A stretch of 48,711 nt of DNA from an uncultured Saprospiraceae bacterium (GTDB lineage: Bacteria > Bacteroidota > Bacteroidia > Chitinophagales > Saprospiraceae): the NCBI GenBank assembly GCA_938018185.1, contig CALIIW010000108.1, positions 1-48,711 on the forward strand. The letters are read 5' to 3'. A program made the translations under genes and the position numbers. Each line of letters opens with the position of its first letter. Position 1 is the stretch's first letter. The notes under the pieces were generated by a model, which did no database searches, was not told the DNA's origin, and worked only from the letters and a program-made list of their open reading frames with translations. Below, in pieces: positions 8,461 to 18,896 of this stretch.

Positions 8461-11238
8461 ATGAATAGATTCTTCACCTTATCATTCAAATTTTCGTTAA
8501 TACTCGTCCTGCTTTTGACCTTATGGTCGCAAGAGCTGTCTGCAACTCATAATAGAGCTGGAGAAATTACTTATGTTCAAGTTCCTGATGAACCCTTTAC
8601 CATCATTGCTACAGTGACAACCTATACAAAAGAAAGTAGTGATCAGGCAGATCGTGATAGTCTTGAAGTTTGTTGGGGTGATGGAACTTGTGATTGGGTA
8701 CTGAGATCAAATGGACCGGGCAGTCCGCCTCAGGGTGAAAGTCTTCCAAACGATACGAAGAAGAATCTTTACGTGATGAAGCATTTATATCCAGGTCCAG
8801 GGCATTATATTATGTCCATGCAAGATGCAAATAGAAATGGCCAAATATTGAATGTGAATCCTCCAAATTCAGAACAAATAGAATTTTTTCTTCAAACAAC
8901 AGTAACCTTATTTGGTTCGCAATTTCAACCTTTGAATAATTCTCCCATTCTTTTGCAACCACCCATTGATATTGGTTGTGTTGGAAAACGTTTTATTCAC
9001 AATCCCAATGCTTTTGACATCGATGGTGATAGTTTGTCTTATAAACTCATAGTCCCCAAACGGGATGTCAATACAGACGTGCCTTTGTATTCTTTTCCAG
9101 ATCAGGTTAATATAGGACCTGATAATATTTTCAATTTCAGTGAAACTACTGGTCAATTTATATGGGATGCCCCCCAACAAGAGGGAGAGTACAACATTGC
9201 CATGTATATTATTGAATATAGAGATGGTCTTCCTTTGGACACTATGATCAGGGATATGCAAATTTTGATTCTGACTTGTGACAACTTACCTCCAGAAATA
9301 GAAACGGAAGATGTGCTTTGTGTTGTTGCTGGTGATGTAATTGAATTTGATATGATTGCAACCGATCCAGATGTCCCTTTACAACAAATTGAAATTTCTG
9401 CATTGGGAGGACCTTTTGTTATAAACAACAGTCCCGCTACTTTTACGGCACCTGCTGGTTATCAAGATCAACCCGTCATCGGAACTTTTAAATGGGAAAC
9501 GCAATGCGAACATATTTCAGATCAATTTTATACAGTTGTCTTTAAAGCAGTTGATGATTATTTCGGAGGTTTCAATTCCGGCTTAGCAACATTAAAAACT
9601 GTAAGGATTAAGGTGGTTGGTCCACCACCTCTTGACTTACAAGCTGAAGCTGATAATGCAGATATAAAACTAAGTTGGGAAAGTCCCTATGCCTGCGAGG
9701 ATGCAGATGATGAATATTTCAGAGGTTTTACGGTTTGGCGAAGAATTGGCTCCAACCCATTTCCAGTAGATAATTGTGTGCCTGGTTTAGCAGGAAAAGG
9801 ATACGCTAAAATTATCAACCTAACAGAAGAGCTAGAAAATGGGCGTTATATATATGTTGATAAAGGGCTAGAAAGAGGGAATACCTATTGTTATAGAATC
9901 CTTGCGGAATTTGCCAGGTTAAGCGCAGGCGGCAATGAATTTAATTTGGTTGAAAGTTTGGCTTCCGAAGAACTTTGCTTGCAATTGAGTAGAGATCTAC
10001 CGCTAATAACTCATGTCGATGTAAATGCAACTGAAGGTTCGAATGGAGAAATCATTGTGCAATGGGCTAAGCCCATTGCGGAAGATCTTGATACAATTTT
10101 AAATGCGGGTCCATACGTTTATGAAGTTTGGAGAGCAGGGGGAATTACAAATACAGGTTTTAATCCAATACCTGGAGCTGTATTTAGTAGTCCAACTTTT
10201 GCTGGTGCGAATGTGACTTCTTATTTGGACGAAAATTTAAATACAGTTTCAAATCCCTATTCCTATCAAATTGCCTTTTATGTAAATAATGAATCCGAAC
10301 CTTTGGGTTTTACTTCAGCAGCTTCTTCCGTTTTTCTTGACATTGCACCTACAGATGAAGCGAATGTCTTGACATGGGAGTTTGATGTTCCATGGGAAAA
10401 CTATGAATATGTAATTTATAGAAAAGATCCCGGAGCCAGTAGCTTTGACTCCATTGACATCACCATAGATACGACCTATAGAGATGAAGGCTTGATTAAT
10501 GGAGAAGAATACTGCTACTATATTAAAACGATAGGTTCTTATGGAGTAGAAGGAATTGTAAATCCAATTTTTAATCGATCGCAAGAGAAATGTTCTATCC
10601 CTTTTGATAACGTTCCACCTTGTCCTCCGGAATTGATGGTTAGTAATATTTGTGATAGTATAGATATTTTTGTAGAAGAAGATCTTTTTGAAAACCTACT
10701 TAATTGGACAAATCCAAATGATGTTTGTGAAGAAACGGATGATGTCGAAAGGTATAATATATATTATTCAAATTTAGAAGGTGAAGAGTTAGATTTAATA
10801 GGATCGGTATCCTTTGCAGATGTTACAGAATATATCGATTCTCCTGAATTTGGCGTTGCAGGTTGCTATGCAGTTACAGCGATTGATTCTGTTGGCAACG
10901 AAAGTGATTTAAGCAATATAGTTTGTGTGGATAATTGTCCGTTATATGAATTGCCAAATGTCTTTACTCCAAACTCTGATAGGGCAAATGATTTTTTCAT
11001 TCCCATTGCTCAAAGATTCATTGAAAGTGTAGATATGCAGATCTTTAATCGATGGGGTGGATTGGTACATACAAATAGTTTGCCTCAGCTAAATTGGGAT
11101 GGAACCAACCTAAAAGGTAAAGACCTTGAAGAAGGTGTTTATTTTTATGTCTGTAAAGTTTACGAAAAACGAGTAAATGGTATAGTTTTGAGTGATGAAA
11201 TCCTAAGTGGGTTTATTGAATTGCGTAGAGGAAATTAA
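8461..11238 (+). CDS. T9SS type B secreted protein with fibronectin-III-like domains
   Basis: I use the ATG at 8461; a TTG seven codons upstream would only lengthen the signal peptide. The 925-residue protein has a signal peptide (hydrophobic residues 8-20) and then a beta-sandwich region beginning ATHNRAGEITY, a start common in Bacteroidota surface proteins. Several fibronectin-III-like modules follow, for example around PPLDLQAEADNADIKLSW, ITHVDVNATEGSNGEIIVQW and LLNWTNPNDVC. The last 90 residues are a gliding-motility-associated C-terminal domain (LPNVFTPNSDRANDFF, then IFNRWGG, LNWDGTNLKG and GVYFYVCKV), the sorting signal of type B type IX secretion. The product is expected on the cell surface or outside. 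ribE starts 10 bases after its stop. Confidence 0.88.
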   Translation: MNRFFTLSFKFSLILVLLLTLWSQELSATHNRAGEITYVQVPDEPFTIIATVTTYTKESSDQADRDSLEVCWGDGTCDWVLRSNGPGSPPQGESLPNDTKKNLYVMKHLYPGPGHYIMSMQDANRNGQILNVNPPNSEQIEFFLQTTVTLFGSQFQPLNNSPILLQPPIDIGCVGKRFIHNPNAFDIDGDSLSYKLIVPKRDVNTDVPLYSFPDQVNIGPDNIFNFSETTGQFIWDAPQQEGEYNIAMYIIEYRDGLPLDTMIRDMQILILTCDNLPPEIETEDVLCVVAGDVIEFDMIATDPDVPLQQIEISALGGPFVINNSPATFTAPAGYQDQPVIGTFKWETQCEHISDQFYTVVFKAVDDYFGGFNSGLATLKTVRIKVVGPPPLDLQAEADNADIKLSWESPYACEDADDEYFRGFTVWRRIGSNPFPVDNCVPGLAGKGYAKIINLTEELENGRYIYVDKGLERGNTYCYRILAEFARLSAGGNEFNLVESLASEELCLQLSRDLPLITHVDVNATEGSNGEIIVQWAKPIAEDLDTILNAGPYVYEVWRAGGITNTGFNPIPGAVFSSPTFAGANVTSYLDENLNTVSNPYSYQIAFYVNNESEPLGFTSAASSVFLDIAPTDEANVLTWEFDVPWENYEYVIYRKDPGASSFDSIDITIDTTYRDEGLINGEEYCYYIKTIGSYGVEGIVNPIFNRSQEKCSIPFDNVPPCPPELMVSNICDSIDIFVEEDLFENLLNWTNPNDVCEETDDVERYNIYYSNLEGEELDLIGSVSFADVTEYIDSPEFGVAGCYAVTAIDSVGNESDLSNIVCVDNCPLYELPNVFTPNSDRANDFFIPIAQRFIESVDMQIFNRWGGLVHTNSLPQLNWDGTNLKGKDLEEGVYFYVCKVYEKRVNGIVLSDEILSGFIELRRGN

Positions 11239-11248
11239 AAACTTTAAT

Positions 11249-11875
11249 ATGTTTACTGGTATCATTGAAACTTTAGGAAAAGTAGAAAGTCTTCAAACAG
11301 AAGGTTCAAATATACATTTGACCATTTCTTCTGCTATTTCAAATGAATTAAAAATCGATCAATCTATTTCCCACAATGGTGTATGCTTAACTGTTATTGC
11401 TAAAGATGACAATTCGCATACAGTTACTGCTATAAAAGAAACTTGTGATCGTTCAAACATTGGCCAATTAACTATAGGTGATTCTGTAAATTTAGAAAGA
11501 GCCATGTTGGCACATTCTAGATTTGATGGGCATTTTGTCCAAGGACATGTAGATGGTTTATCAACTTGTTTGAATATTGAAAATCAAGAAGGTAGTTGGC
11601 TGTATACGTTTTCTTATCAAGAATCAGAAGAGATGATGTTTGTTGATAAGGGTTCTGTTACAATTAATGGCGTAAGTCTAACGCTTGTAAAGCCGGAAAA
11701 CAACAAGTTTTCAGTAGCCATTATACCTTATACTTTTGAACATACGAATTTTAAGGATTTAAAGATTGGAGATCATGTAAACTTAGAATTTGATGTAGTT
11801 GGAAAATACATAAACAAACAAGCTAAATTCTATTTGCAAAATTTGGTAAAGGAGAATTTGATCAATTTAAAATAG
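11249..11875 (+). CDS. ribE: Riboflavin synthase, alpha chain
   Basis: This 208-residue enzyme converts two molecules of 6,7-dimethyl-8-ribityllumazine into riboflavin. The start at 11249 gives the family's exact N-terminus, MFTGIIETLG; a GTG 42 bases upstream lies inside the previous gene. Both lumazine-binding barrels are visible: HNGVCLTV near residue 46 and NGVSLTLV near 145, with SRFDGHFVQGHVDG at about 90. Length is normal (about 200-215). The other rib genes are not nearby. It follows the T9SS cargo gene closely and shares its terminator. Confidence 0.95.
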   Translation: MFTGIIETLGKVESLQTEGSNIHLTISSAISNELKIDQSISHNGVCLTVIAKDDNSHTVTAIKETCDRSNIGQLTIGDSVNLERAMLAHSRFDGHFVQGHVDGLSTCLNIENQEGSWLYTFSYQESEEMMFVDKGSVTINGVSLTLVKPENNKFSVAIIPYTFEHTNFKDLKIGDHVNLEFDVVGKYINKQAKFYLQNLVKENLINLK

Positions 11876-11885
11876 ATAACTTTAA

Positions 11886-11946
11886 AAAAAACTTACAAAA
11901 AAGGCCCTACTGGAAAAATCTAGTAGGGCTTTTTTGTAAGTTTTTT
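11886..11946. terminator. Long two-way terminator after ribE
   Basis: A GCCCTACT / AGTAGGGC core with a 10-base loop is extended by A6/T6, CTTAC/GTAAG and a further A/T tract, making a stem of more than 20 bp broken only by one bulged G at 11903. It has T runs on both strands. It sits between ribE (+) and the HhH coiled-coil gene (-), so it can end transcription from both sides. Confidence 0.85.
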
Positions 11947-11970
11947 GGATTTTTAAATATGTGAAGTAAA

Positions 11971-13452
11971 TTATTCTTTACCTCCAGAAAGGAAATCTTG
12001 ATATTCTTTTAATTCCGTCCACTTTCCATTAGCTGCAAGTTCCGCTTGCTTAGGCCATGTCTTTGGATCTGCCAATCTGTATCTATCGCCAGCTGCCGTA
12101 AGCACTTCTTGAATTTGTGGCACAGTAGCTTTTGAAAGATCCACCCAAGTATTCATACCTGCTGCTTTTAATAAGCTTTCAATTTTTGGACCTATGCCTT
12201 CTACAACTTTAAGATCATTAGGTTTAGCTGCTGCAAAGCCGATAGATTTGAAGTACAGTTTTTCGACTTTACTTTGTCCACCTTCTCCATCATTTCCTAC
12301 ATCTAACCACTTTTGATACTTAACCAATTCATCCCAATTCCCTTTTGCGGCATGTCCTGCTTGTTCTGACCATTTTTGTGGATTATGAATGCGGTACCTA
12401 GGACCTGCATCATCCAATACTTTTTGCAGTTCAGAAATATCTGCATTTGCTATATCAGCCCAAGTCTTGTATCCTGCCGCCTTTAATAAGCCTTCTATCT
12501 TTGGACCTACACCTTCTATTATTTGTAATTCGGTTGCCTTAAAGTTGGCCCCCATACCAGTTTGTTTAACTGGCTCTTCTCGTTTTATTGATGGCGTTGG
12601 TGTCGTGACAGGAGGAGTTATTATTGGGGTTCCAGTATTCTTTGCATCATCAGATGATTTTCCAGAAGAAACAAATCCTGCGCTATCATAATCGTTGGTA
12701 GATTTTTCTTCACAAGCCTTGAGTGCTCTTTCTGTAGCAGATAATTTATCTCGTGTTACAGAATTATCTCTATCAAGCTGCGTATATTTTGAATAAAGGG
12801 CGTCGTAGTCTGAAGTCTTCGTTTGAAGATTGGATTTCAAACTTGCAATTTCCCTTTCTAGATTATTATATTTTAATTGTAATGCATCATTAGAATTCGT
12901 GTTATTCGACTGAAGCTTAGCATTTAAGACTGCAAATTCCTTTTCAAGATTATTGTATTTTAATCTTAATGCATTTTCTGCATCAGTGTTCTGGGATGCA
13001 TAACTGGATTTTAGATTTGCATATTCTTGTTCAAGATTAGCAAGTTTTAATTGCAAGGCTTCGTGTGCTTCCTTAGATATTCCAGAGTCACCACCTGTAC
13101 CCACAAACTTAGTTTGTTCCCAATCTGATTTTTGCAACTCAAGACTTCGGAATTGGTTTTGGCTATTATTCAGCTCTAATTCTGTATCAGCCAATCGGCT
13201 TCTTACTTCTTTATTGTCTCGTCCTAATTTTTCATAATCGAACCTCAATCCAGAAACTTCTTTGTCTAACTCTGTGTTTCGTGCTGTAGATTTTCGAATA
13301 TTCATCTCTAGTTCTTCAACTCTAGATTTAATTTTTCGAACTTTTGATGATCCAAAAAACCAACCCAAAAGCCAAGACAAAAGTAGCAAAGGGATTAATA
13401 ACCAAGGCCAAATTGTACAATTAAGCAGAAAAACAATTGCTAAAAATTGCAT
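11971..13452 (-). CDS. Membrane-anchored coiled-coil protein with two helix-hairpin-helix domains
   Basis: This 493-residue protein has four parts. Residues 1-34 are strongly hydrophobic and followed by basic residues (KVRKIKSR), which predicts a membrane anchor with a cytoplasmic C-terminus. Residues about 40-250 form a coiled coil that includes three near-repeats of 28-30 residues (131-160, 161-189, 190-217; core LKYNNLE). A Ser/Thr/Pro linker covers 260-300. Two copies of a domain of about 75 residues follow (308-383 and 413-488), each with a hairpin I/V-EG-V/I-GPKIE-x-LLKAAG, then RYR, a Trp-Pro/Ser turn and KxxELxxYQxxL. I recognise this domain from C-terminal extensions of Bacteroidota ribosomal protein bL21. 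The hairpin suggests nucleic-acid binding, but that is inference. It lies 53 bases after an OmpA-type gene. Confidence 0.75.
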   Translation of the reverse strand: MQFLAIVFLLNCTIWPWLLIPLLLLSWLLGWFFGSSKVRKIKSRVEELEMNIRKSTARNTELDKEVSGLRFDYEKLGRDNKEVRSRLADTELELNNSQNQFRSLELQKSDWEQTKFVGTGGDSGISKEAHEALQLKLANLEQEYANLKSSYASQNTDAENALRLKYNNLEKEFAVLNAKLQSNNTNSNDALQLKYNNLEREIASLKSNLQTKTSDYDALYSKYTQLDRDNSVTRDKLSATERALKACEEKSTNDYDSAGFVSSGKSSDDAKNTGTPIITPPVTTPTPSIKREEPVKQTGMGANFKATELQIIEGVGPKIEGLLKAAGYKTWADIANADISELQKVLDDAGPRYRIHNPQKWSEQAGHAAKGNWDELVKYQKWLDVGNDGEGGQSKVEKLYFKSIGFAAAKPNDLKVVEGIGPKIESLLKAAGMNTWVDLSKATVPQIQEVLTAAGDRYRLADPKTWPKQAELAANGKWTELKEYQDFLSGGKE

Positions 13453-13505
13453 ACTCTTTATTTTTAATTAAAATTAATTTATACTAATTTGATTCAAAAT
13501 AGTAT

Positions 13506-14360
13506 TTACTTGTCTTTAGTATCAAGGACGATGATAACTCGTCTATTTAATCTTCTATCTGATTCTACTTTATTTGGAGCGACATGATTCGATTCTCCCT
13601 TACCTCTATATTTCAATTGATTATAAGGCGCACCTTTTTCTCTCAAAATATTTCTTATAACTTTTGCTCTAGCCCTTGACAACCTTCTATTTGGTCCAGG
13701 CTCTCCAGTTCCATCAGTATGACCAATAATATCTGCTACTAGTTTATTATCTGACTTCAATTTTTCTGCGATAGAATCTAAATATTCATCTACTTCCCCA
13801 GATTTTTCAAATTTGACACTGTTAGAATCAAATAAGATATGTACGTCCCCAGAGGCAGTTCTTTGAATTTTTGGTTCTTCGAAAGCTTTTTTACCCAGCC
13901 AATTAAATGCTACTGATTCAAATGGTTTTGAAGTATCAATAGCATCTTTTGAGACCTTTTCTGATTTGATTTGTATTTTTTCTTCGGCTATTGGAGGAGA
14001 AAAAAGCGCTCTTGTCTTATTGGCTCTCAACATCCCCATATTATCATAGCCATCTGGTTTTTCTTCTTCATCAAAATAATAGCCTGTAATCTCTAGACCT
14101 TCTGCTCCCTCACCATCAGCTATAACATTTGATTTGTAGTCTTCAAATTCGTTTGAGGTAATTGGTACCGCATTATTGTAATCAAATACAATAGGTCCAA
14201 GTTTTGCATCTTTTGTACCAAGGGGTGGAATGATATTTTCTGAAGTTTTATCTATTGCCCCATCGCAACAAGGAGCAAAAAAATCAGCGTTGAAGTATCT
14301 ATAGCAGCATAGAAAGTAGATAAAAGAAATAATAAGAATAATGATCTGTCTAAAACCCAT
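13506..14360 (-). CDS. OmpA-family protein with a second, degenerate OmpA-like domain
   Basis: I use the ATG at 14360; a TTG eight codons upstream is less likely. The 284-residue protein begins with a hydrophobic segment (residues 5-20) followed by Cys pairs at 18-19 and 31-32. Residues about 173-280 are a good OmpA C-terminal peptidoglycan-binding domain: ILFDSNSVKFE, DIIGHTDGTGE (209-220, with the Asp that binds diaminopimelate), RRLSRARAKVI and SDRRLNRRV. Residues 56-134 look like a worn copy of the same fold (IVFDYNNAVPITSNEF, LEITGYYFDEEE, LRANKTRALF). It probably lies in the periplasm, anchored to the inner membrane and bound to the wall. The HhH coiled-coil gene follows it in the same direction. 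Confidence 0.82.
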   Translation of the reverse strand: MGFRQIIILIISFIYFLCCYRYFNADFFAPCCDGAIDKTSENIIPPLGTKDAKLGPIVFDYNNAVPITSNEFEDYKSNVIADGEGAEGLEITGYYFDEEEKPDGYDNMGMLRANKTRALFSPPIAEEKIQIKSEKVSKDAIDTSKPFESVAFNWLGKKAFEEPKIQRTASGDVHILFDSNSVKFEKSGEVDEYLDSIAEKLKSDNKLVADIIGHTDGTGEPGPNRRLSRARAKVIRNILREKGAPYNQLKYRGKGESNHVAPNKVESDRRLNRRVIIVLDTKDK

Positions 14361-14484
14361 AGTAAATATGAATAAGTTGCTCAATTATGTCTAAATCCAA
14401 GTTAATAAAAATTGTAATAATTCTTATCAAATTGAACCAAAGGAGTCTAAATATTCCTTTTTTTTACCATATATCAGGTAGAAT

Positions 14485-14523
14485 GTCAAAAAAAAAGGCC
14501 AAGCATAAAAAATGCTTGGCCTT
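14485..14523 (-). terminator. Terminator of the rpoB-rpoC operon
   Basis: On the - strand a perfect 12-bp stem, AAGGCCAAGCAT / ATGCTTGGCCTT, with a 5-base loop, is followed by a run of ten T. It stands 33 bases after the rpoC stop. Apart from it, the 14361-14555 gap shows nothing. Confidence 0.9.
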
Positions 14524-14555
14524 ATATAGGTTTTACGAATTACTTTTTAAAAAGT

Positions 14556-17500
14556 TTATTCGTCTACTTCTTCTAAATGGTGCAATCTAGCTTGCTCTCT
14601 TTCGTACACCTCTCTTGTTGAAACAAAAAGGTCATTATACTTTCTCCAACCTGTACCTGCAGGGATTTTCTTTCCAACAATTACGTTTTCTTTCAATCCA
14701 TTTAAGTAATCTCTTTTAGCTCCTATTGCAGCTGTACTCAAGACTTTGGTCGTTTCTTGGAATGAGGCAGCTGAAATCCAACTACTTGTTCCAAGAGAAG
14801 ATTTAGTAATACCTTGAAGTATTGGACTAGAGGTTGCAGCGACTGCTTCTCTGTATTCCACTAACTTCTTATCGTTTCTCTTCAAGAATGAGTTTTCTTC
14901 TCTCACTTGTCTAAGTGAAACAAGTTGGCCTTTGCTAAGCTTGGTTGATTCCCCTGGCTCAGTGACAAATTTCTTATCAAAAATCCAATCATTCTGCTCT
15001 AAGAAATCATATTTCTCAGGTGCTTCTCCTTCTAAGAAGGTCGTATCACCTGCGTCATCTATCTGGACTCTTCTCATCATCTGTCTGACGATAACTTCCA
15101 TGTGCTTGTCATTGATACCAATACCTTGAGATCTATAAACTTCTTGAACACCATTTACCAGGTGGTAAGAAACTGCAAATGGCCCTTGTATATTCAAGAT
15201 ATCTCTTGGTGCTACTGATCCATCCGATAAGGTTGTCCCTGCTTTTACATAATCGCCATCTTGTACAAGAATGTGCTTTGAAGTACCAATCAAGTATTTT
15301 GTTTGCTGGCCATCCTTCGCGTTAATGATGATTTCTTGGTTTCCTCTTTTGATTCTACCAAACTTAACCTCACCATCAATCTCAGCAACGAATGCTGGAT
15401 TTGAAGGATTTCTTGCTTCAAATAATTCTGTAACCCTTGGCAGACCACCCGTAATATCCTGGATAGAACCTTGTTTTCTAGGAATCTTAGCAATTCTAGA
15501 ACCAGCAGTGATTTCTTCACCATCTCCTTTTACCGAAAGGTATGCACCTACCGGTAGGTTGTATGTTTTCAATTCCTCTCCATCAGGTGAAATCACCTTA
15601 ATCTTAGGAATCATCTTTCTTCTCTTTGCTTCTGTGATAATAATCTCAGAATAACCTGTTTGCTCATCCTTCTCTTTTCTGAATGTAGCACCTTCTTCCA
15701 TGTCTTCAAATTTCAAAATTCCTGCGAATTCTGAAACGATCAATGCGTTGAATGGATCCCATGAACAAATCACGTCTCCTTTCTTAAGCATTTGTCCTTC
15801 TTTTACATTAAGATTTGATCCGTACTTGATATGGGTAGAAGTATATACTTTATCAGAATCTGGATCAACCAACTTGATTTCACCTGATCTAGAAAGAACG
15901 ATACTTGTTACTTTGCCATCTGCTTCTTTATGGTCTACAGTTCTAATGTCTTCAAATACAACTTTTGCATCAAATTTAGAAGCCAACTCAGACTCTGATT
16001 TAGAAACAGATGCAATACCCCCAACGTGGAAAGTACGAAGTGTCAATTGAGTACCTGGTTCACCAATTGATTGGGCAGCAATAATACCAACTGCATCTCC
16101 AATCTCTGCGATTCTACCTGTAGCCAAGTTATTTCCATAGCATCTCTTACATACTCCTCTTTTGGTTTCACAGGTAAGTACAGATCTAATAGAGACTTCT
16201 TCTATGGCAGCCTCAGAAATTGCTTTTGCAACTTCTAAAGTGATGTACTCTCCATTGCCAATTATCATTTCATCCGTCAGTGGATGAAGAACATCATGCA
16301 AGGAATATCTTCCTACTATTCTATCAACTAATGATTGAATTTCTCTGTCATTTTCCATCAATGCTGTAGTTGGAATACCTCTAAGTGTATTACAATCTTC
16401 TTCATGAACTACAACATCTTGAGCAACATCAACAAGTCTTCTTGTAAGATAACCCGCATCGGCAGTCTTCAAGGCTGTATCGGCCAGACCTTTTCTCGCA
16501 CCGTGTGTGGAGATAAAGTATTCTAATACTGATAATCCCTGTAAGAAATTCGAAAGAATCGGGTTTTCAATAATCGCTCCACCCGTGTCACCTGACTTTC
16601 TTGGTTTTGCCATCAGTCCTCTCAATCCACACAACTGTTTAATCTGAGCTTTAGATCCACGGGCTCCTGAATGAAGCATCATGTATACTGAGTTAAAACC
16701 TTGCTTATGTGAAGCCAATTCATCCATCAAAACGGATGTTATCTGATTATCGGCAAAAGTCCATTTATCTATTACTTGGTTATATCTTTCATTACCAGTA
16801 ATCAATCCCATTTCATAGTTATCCCAAACTTCGTCAACTTCTGTTTGAGCTTGCTCCAAAGTAGAAGCTCTATTTGAAGGTGTTATTAAATCTCCTAAAT
16901 TGAAAGAAAGACCTCCTCTGAATGACCAGTAGAAACCCATGTCTTTAATTTCATCCAGGAAGTTTGCACAAATATGGAAACTAGTCTCGGTAATGATATC
17001 AGAAATAACTTTCTTCAAGTTCTTCTTAGTCAAAAGTTCGTTGATAAAAGGTATTCCATCAGGTCTTGCCTGATTGAATATTACTCTACCAACTGTGGTC
17101 TCTACTCTACCCATTCCTAAAGTTCCATCTTCAAGAGTTGTCAGTGCATTCACAACAATTTTTGTGTGCAAGTCACATACTCTTTCATTGAAAGCGATCA
17201 AAACTTCTTCTGTAGAATAAAATCTCATTCCCTCCCCTTTCACTTTAAGTTCAGGTGTGGAGCTTCTTTCTTTGGTAAGATAGTATAGCCCCAAAACCAT
17301 ATCCTGTGAAGGCAAGGTAATTGGAGAACCGTTTTGTGGATTAAGCATGTTATGTGATGAAAGCATCAAAACTTGAGCTTCCAAAATAGCAGCTTGACTC
17401 AAAGGCACATGAACGGCCATTTGATCACCATCAAAATCTGCGTTGAAGGCACCACAAACTAGTGGGTGCAATTGAATTGCTTTTCCTTCTATAAGAACAG

Positions 17501-18857
17501 GTTGGAAAGCCTGAATAGAAAGTCTGTGCAGTGTTGGTGCTCTGTTAAGCATCACTGGATGACCTTTCAATATATTTTCAAGTATTTCCCAAATTACTGG
17601 ATCTTTTCTATCTACTAATTTCTTTGCTGACTTTACCGTCTTTACAATACCTCTCTCAATCAATTTTCTGATGACAAAAGGTTTAAAAAGTTCAGATGCC
17701 ATTCCTTTTGGAAGACCACATTCATGAAGCTTCAAAGTAGGTCCAACAACAATAACAGATCTACCTGAGTAATCCACACGTTTTCCAAGAAGGTTCTGAC
17801 GGAAACGTCCTTGCTTTCCTTTCAAAATATCTGATAAGGATTTCAAAGCTCTACCACCTTCAGCTTTAACAGCATTAGATTTTCTTGAGTTATCAAAAAG
17901 TGAATCCACCGCTTCCTGAAGCATTCTCTTCTCATTTCTAAGAATTACTTCTGGTGCTTTGATCTCCAACAACCTCTTCAATCTATTATTTCTAATGATC
18001 ACTCTTCTGTAAAGATCATTTAAATCTGAACTTGCGAAACGTCCACCATCCAAAGGAACAAGAGGTCTTAGTTCCGGCGGAACTACAGGTAAGAATTGGA
18101 TAATCGCCCATTCAGGATTATTTTCCATTCTTGTATGACCATCTCTGAAAGCTTCGACTACTCTTAGACGCTTAAGTGCTTCTGATTTTCTTTGTTGAGA
18201 AGTTTCAGTAGCTGCTTGATGTCTAAGATCATAGCTCAATTGATCCAGGTCTAATCTCATCAAAAGATCTCTGATCGCATCTGCACCCATCTTTGCGATG
18301 AACTTATTTGGATCTTCGTCTTCTAATAGCTGATTCTCTTTTGGAAGTGTTTCTAGAATTTCAAGATATTCCTCTTCCGTTAAAAGCGTATTTTTTTCAA
18401 CATCGCCTTCTTTTATTCCTGTTTGGATTACTACATATCTTTCATAGTAGACAATCGATTCTAACTTTTTAGATGGTACGCCTAGTAGGTAACCAATTTT
18501 GTTTGGCAATGATTTGAAAAACCAGATGTGAACAACAGGCACAACTAATTTGATGTGTCCCATTCGCTCTCTTCTCACCTTCTTCTCTGTTACTTCAACA
18601 CCACATCTATCACAAACGATTCCTTTATATCTAATACGCTTATACTTTCCACAAAAGCATTCGTAATCCTTTACAGGTCCAAAAATTCGCTCACAAAACA
18701 AGCCATCTCTTTCTGGCTTATATGAACGATAGTTTATTGTTTCCGGCTTAAGAACTTCTCCAAAAGATCTTTCTAGGATATCATCCGGAGATGACAAACT
18801 TATTGTGATCGTTGAAAAATTTGTATGCTGTCCTTTCGTCTTCTTTTTAAATGACAT
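14556..18857 (-). CDS. rpoC: RNA polymerase beta' subunit
   Basis: This 1433-residue catalytic subunit of RNA polymerase is full length. The N-terminal zinc-binding module shows [20 protein letters not shown], the active site is NADFDGD at residues 472-478 with the three Mg-chelating Asp, and the second zinc site is the [14 protein letters not shown] cluster. The bridge-helix/trigger-loop region ([19 protein letters not shown], then [13 protein letters not shown]) and the C-terminal omega-binding end are all present. It starts 39 bases after rpoB and is followed by a strong terminator, so it ends the operon. Nothing looks unusual for the phylum. Confidence 0.98.
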   Translation of the reverse strand: MSFKKKTKGQHTNFSTITISLSSPDDILERSFGEVLKPETINYRSYKPERDGLFCERIFGPVKDYECFCGKYKRIRYKGIVCDRCGVEVTEKKVRRERMGHIKLVVPVVHIWFFKSLPNKIGYLLGVPSKKLESIVYYERYVVIQTGIKEGDVEKNTLLTEEEYLEILETLPKENQLLEDEDPNKFIAKMGADAIRDLLMRLDLDQLSYDLRHQAATETSQQRKSEALKRLRVVEAFRDGHTRMENNPEWAIIQFLPVVPPELRPLVPLDGGRFASSDLNDLYRRVIIRNNRLKRLLEIKAPEVILRNEKRMLQEAVDSLFDNSRKSNAVKAEGGRALKSLSDILKGKQGRFRQNLLGKRVDYSGRSVIVVGPTLKLHECGLPKGMASELFKPFVIRKLIERGIVKTVKSAKKLVDRKDPVIWEILENILKGHPVMLNRAPTLHRLSIQAFQPVLIEGKAIQLHPLVCGAFNADFDGDQMAVHVPLSQAAILEAQVLMLSSHNMLNPQNGSPITLPSQDMVLGLYYLTKERSSTPELKVKGEGMRFYSTEEVLIAFNERVCDLHTKIVVNALTTLEDGTLGMGRVETTVGRVIFNQARPDGIPFINELLTKKNLKKVISDIITETSFHICANFLDEIKDMGFYWSFRGGLSFNLGDLITPSNRASTLEQAQTEVDEVWDNYEMGLITGNERYNQVIDKWTFADNQITSVLMDELASHKQGFNSVYMMLHSGARGSKAQIKQLCGLRGLMAKPRKSGDTGGAIIENPILSNFLQGLSVLEYFISTHGARKGLADTALKTADAGYLTRRLVDVAQDVVVHEEDCNTLRGIPTTALMENDREIQSLVDRIVGRYSLHDVLHPLTDEMIIGNGEYITLEVAKAISEAAIEEVSIRSVLTCETKRGVCKRCYGNNLATGRIAEIGDAVGIIAAQSIGEPGTQLTLRTFHVGGIASVSKSESELASKFDAKVVFEDIRTVDHKEADGKVTSIVLSRSGEIKLVDPDSDKVYTSTHIKYGSNLNVKEGQMLKKGDVICSWDPFNALIVSEFAGILKFEDMEEGATFRKEKDEQTGYSEIIITEAKRRKMIPKIKVISPDGEELKTYNLPVGAYLSVKGDGEEITAGSRIAKIPRKQGSIQDITGGLPRVTELFEARNPSNPAFVAEIDGEVKFGRIKRGNQEIIINAKDGQQTKYLIGTSKHILVQDGDYVKAGTTLSDGSVAPRDILNIQGPFAVSYHLVNGVQEVYRSQGIGINDKHMEVIVRQMMRRVQIDDAGDTTFLEGEAPEKYDFLEQNDWIFDKKFVTEPGESTKLSKGQLVSLRQVREENSFLKRNDKKLVEYREAVAATSSPILQGITKSSLGTSSWISAASFQETTKVLSTAAIGAKRDYLNGLKENVIVGKKIPAGTGWRKYNDLFVSTREVYEREQARLHHLEEVDE

Positions 18858-18896
18858 ATGCTATTTATTTAAGAAGTTATTTTTAATAATGCTTTA

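Noticed and set aside
15271-15654. Antisense frames of about 60-130 codons inside rpoC and rpoB.
   Set aside because: They overlap conserved polymerase sequence throughout and show no start context or domain.
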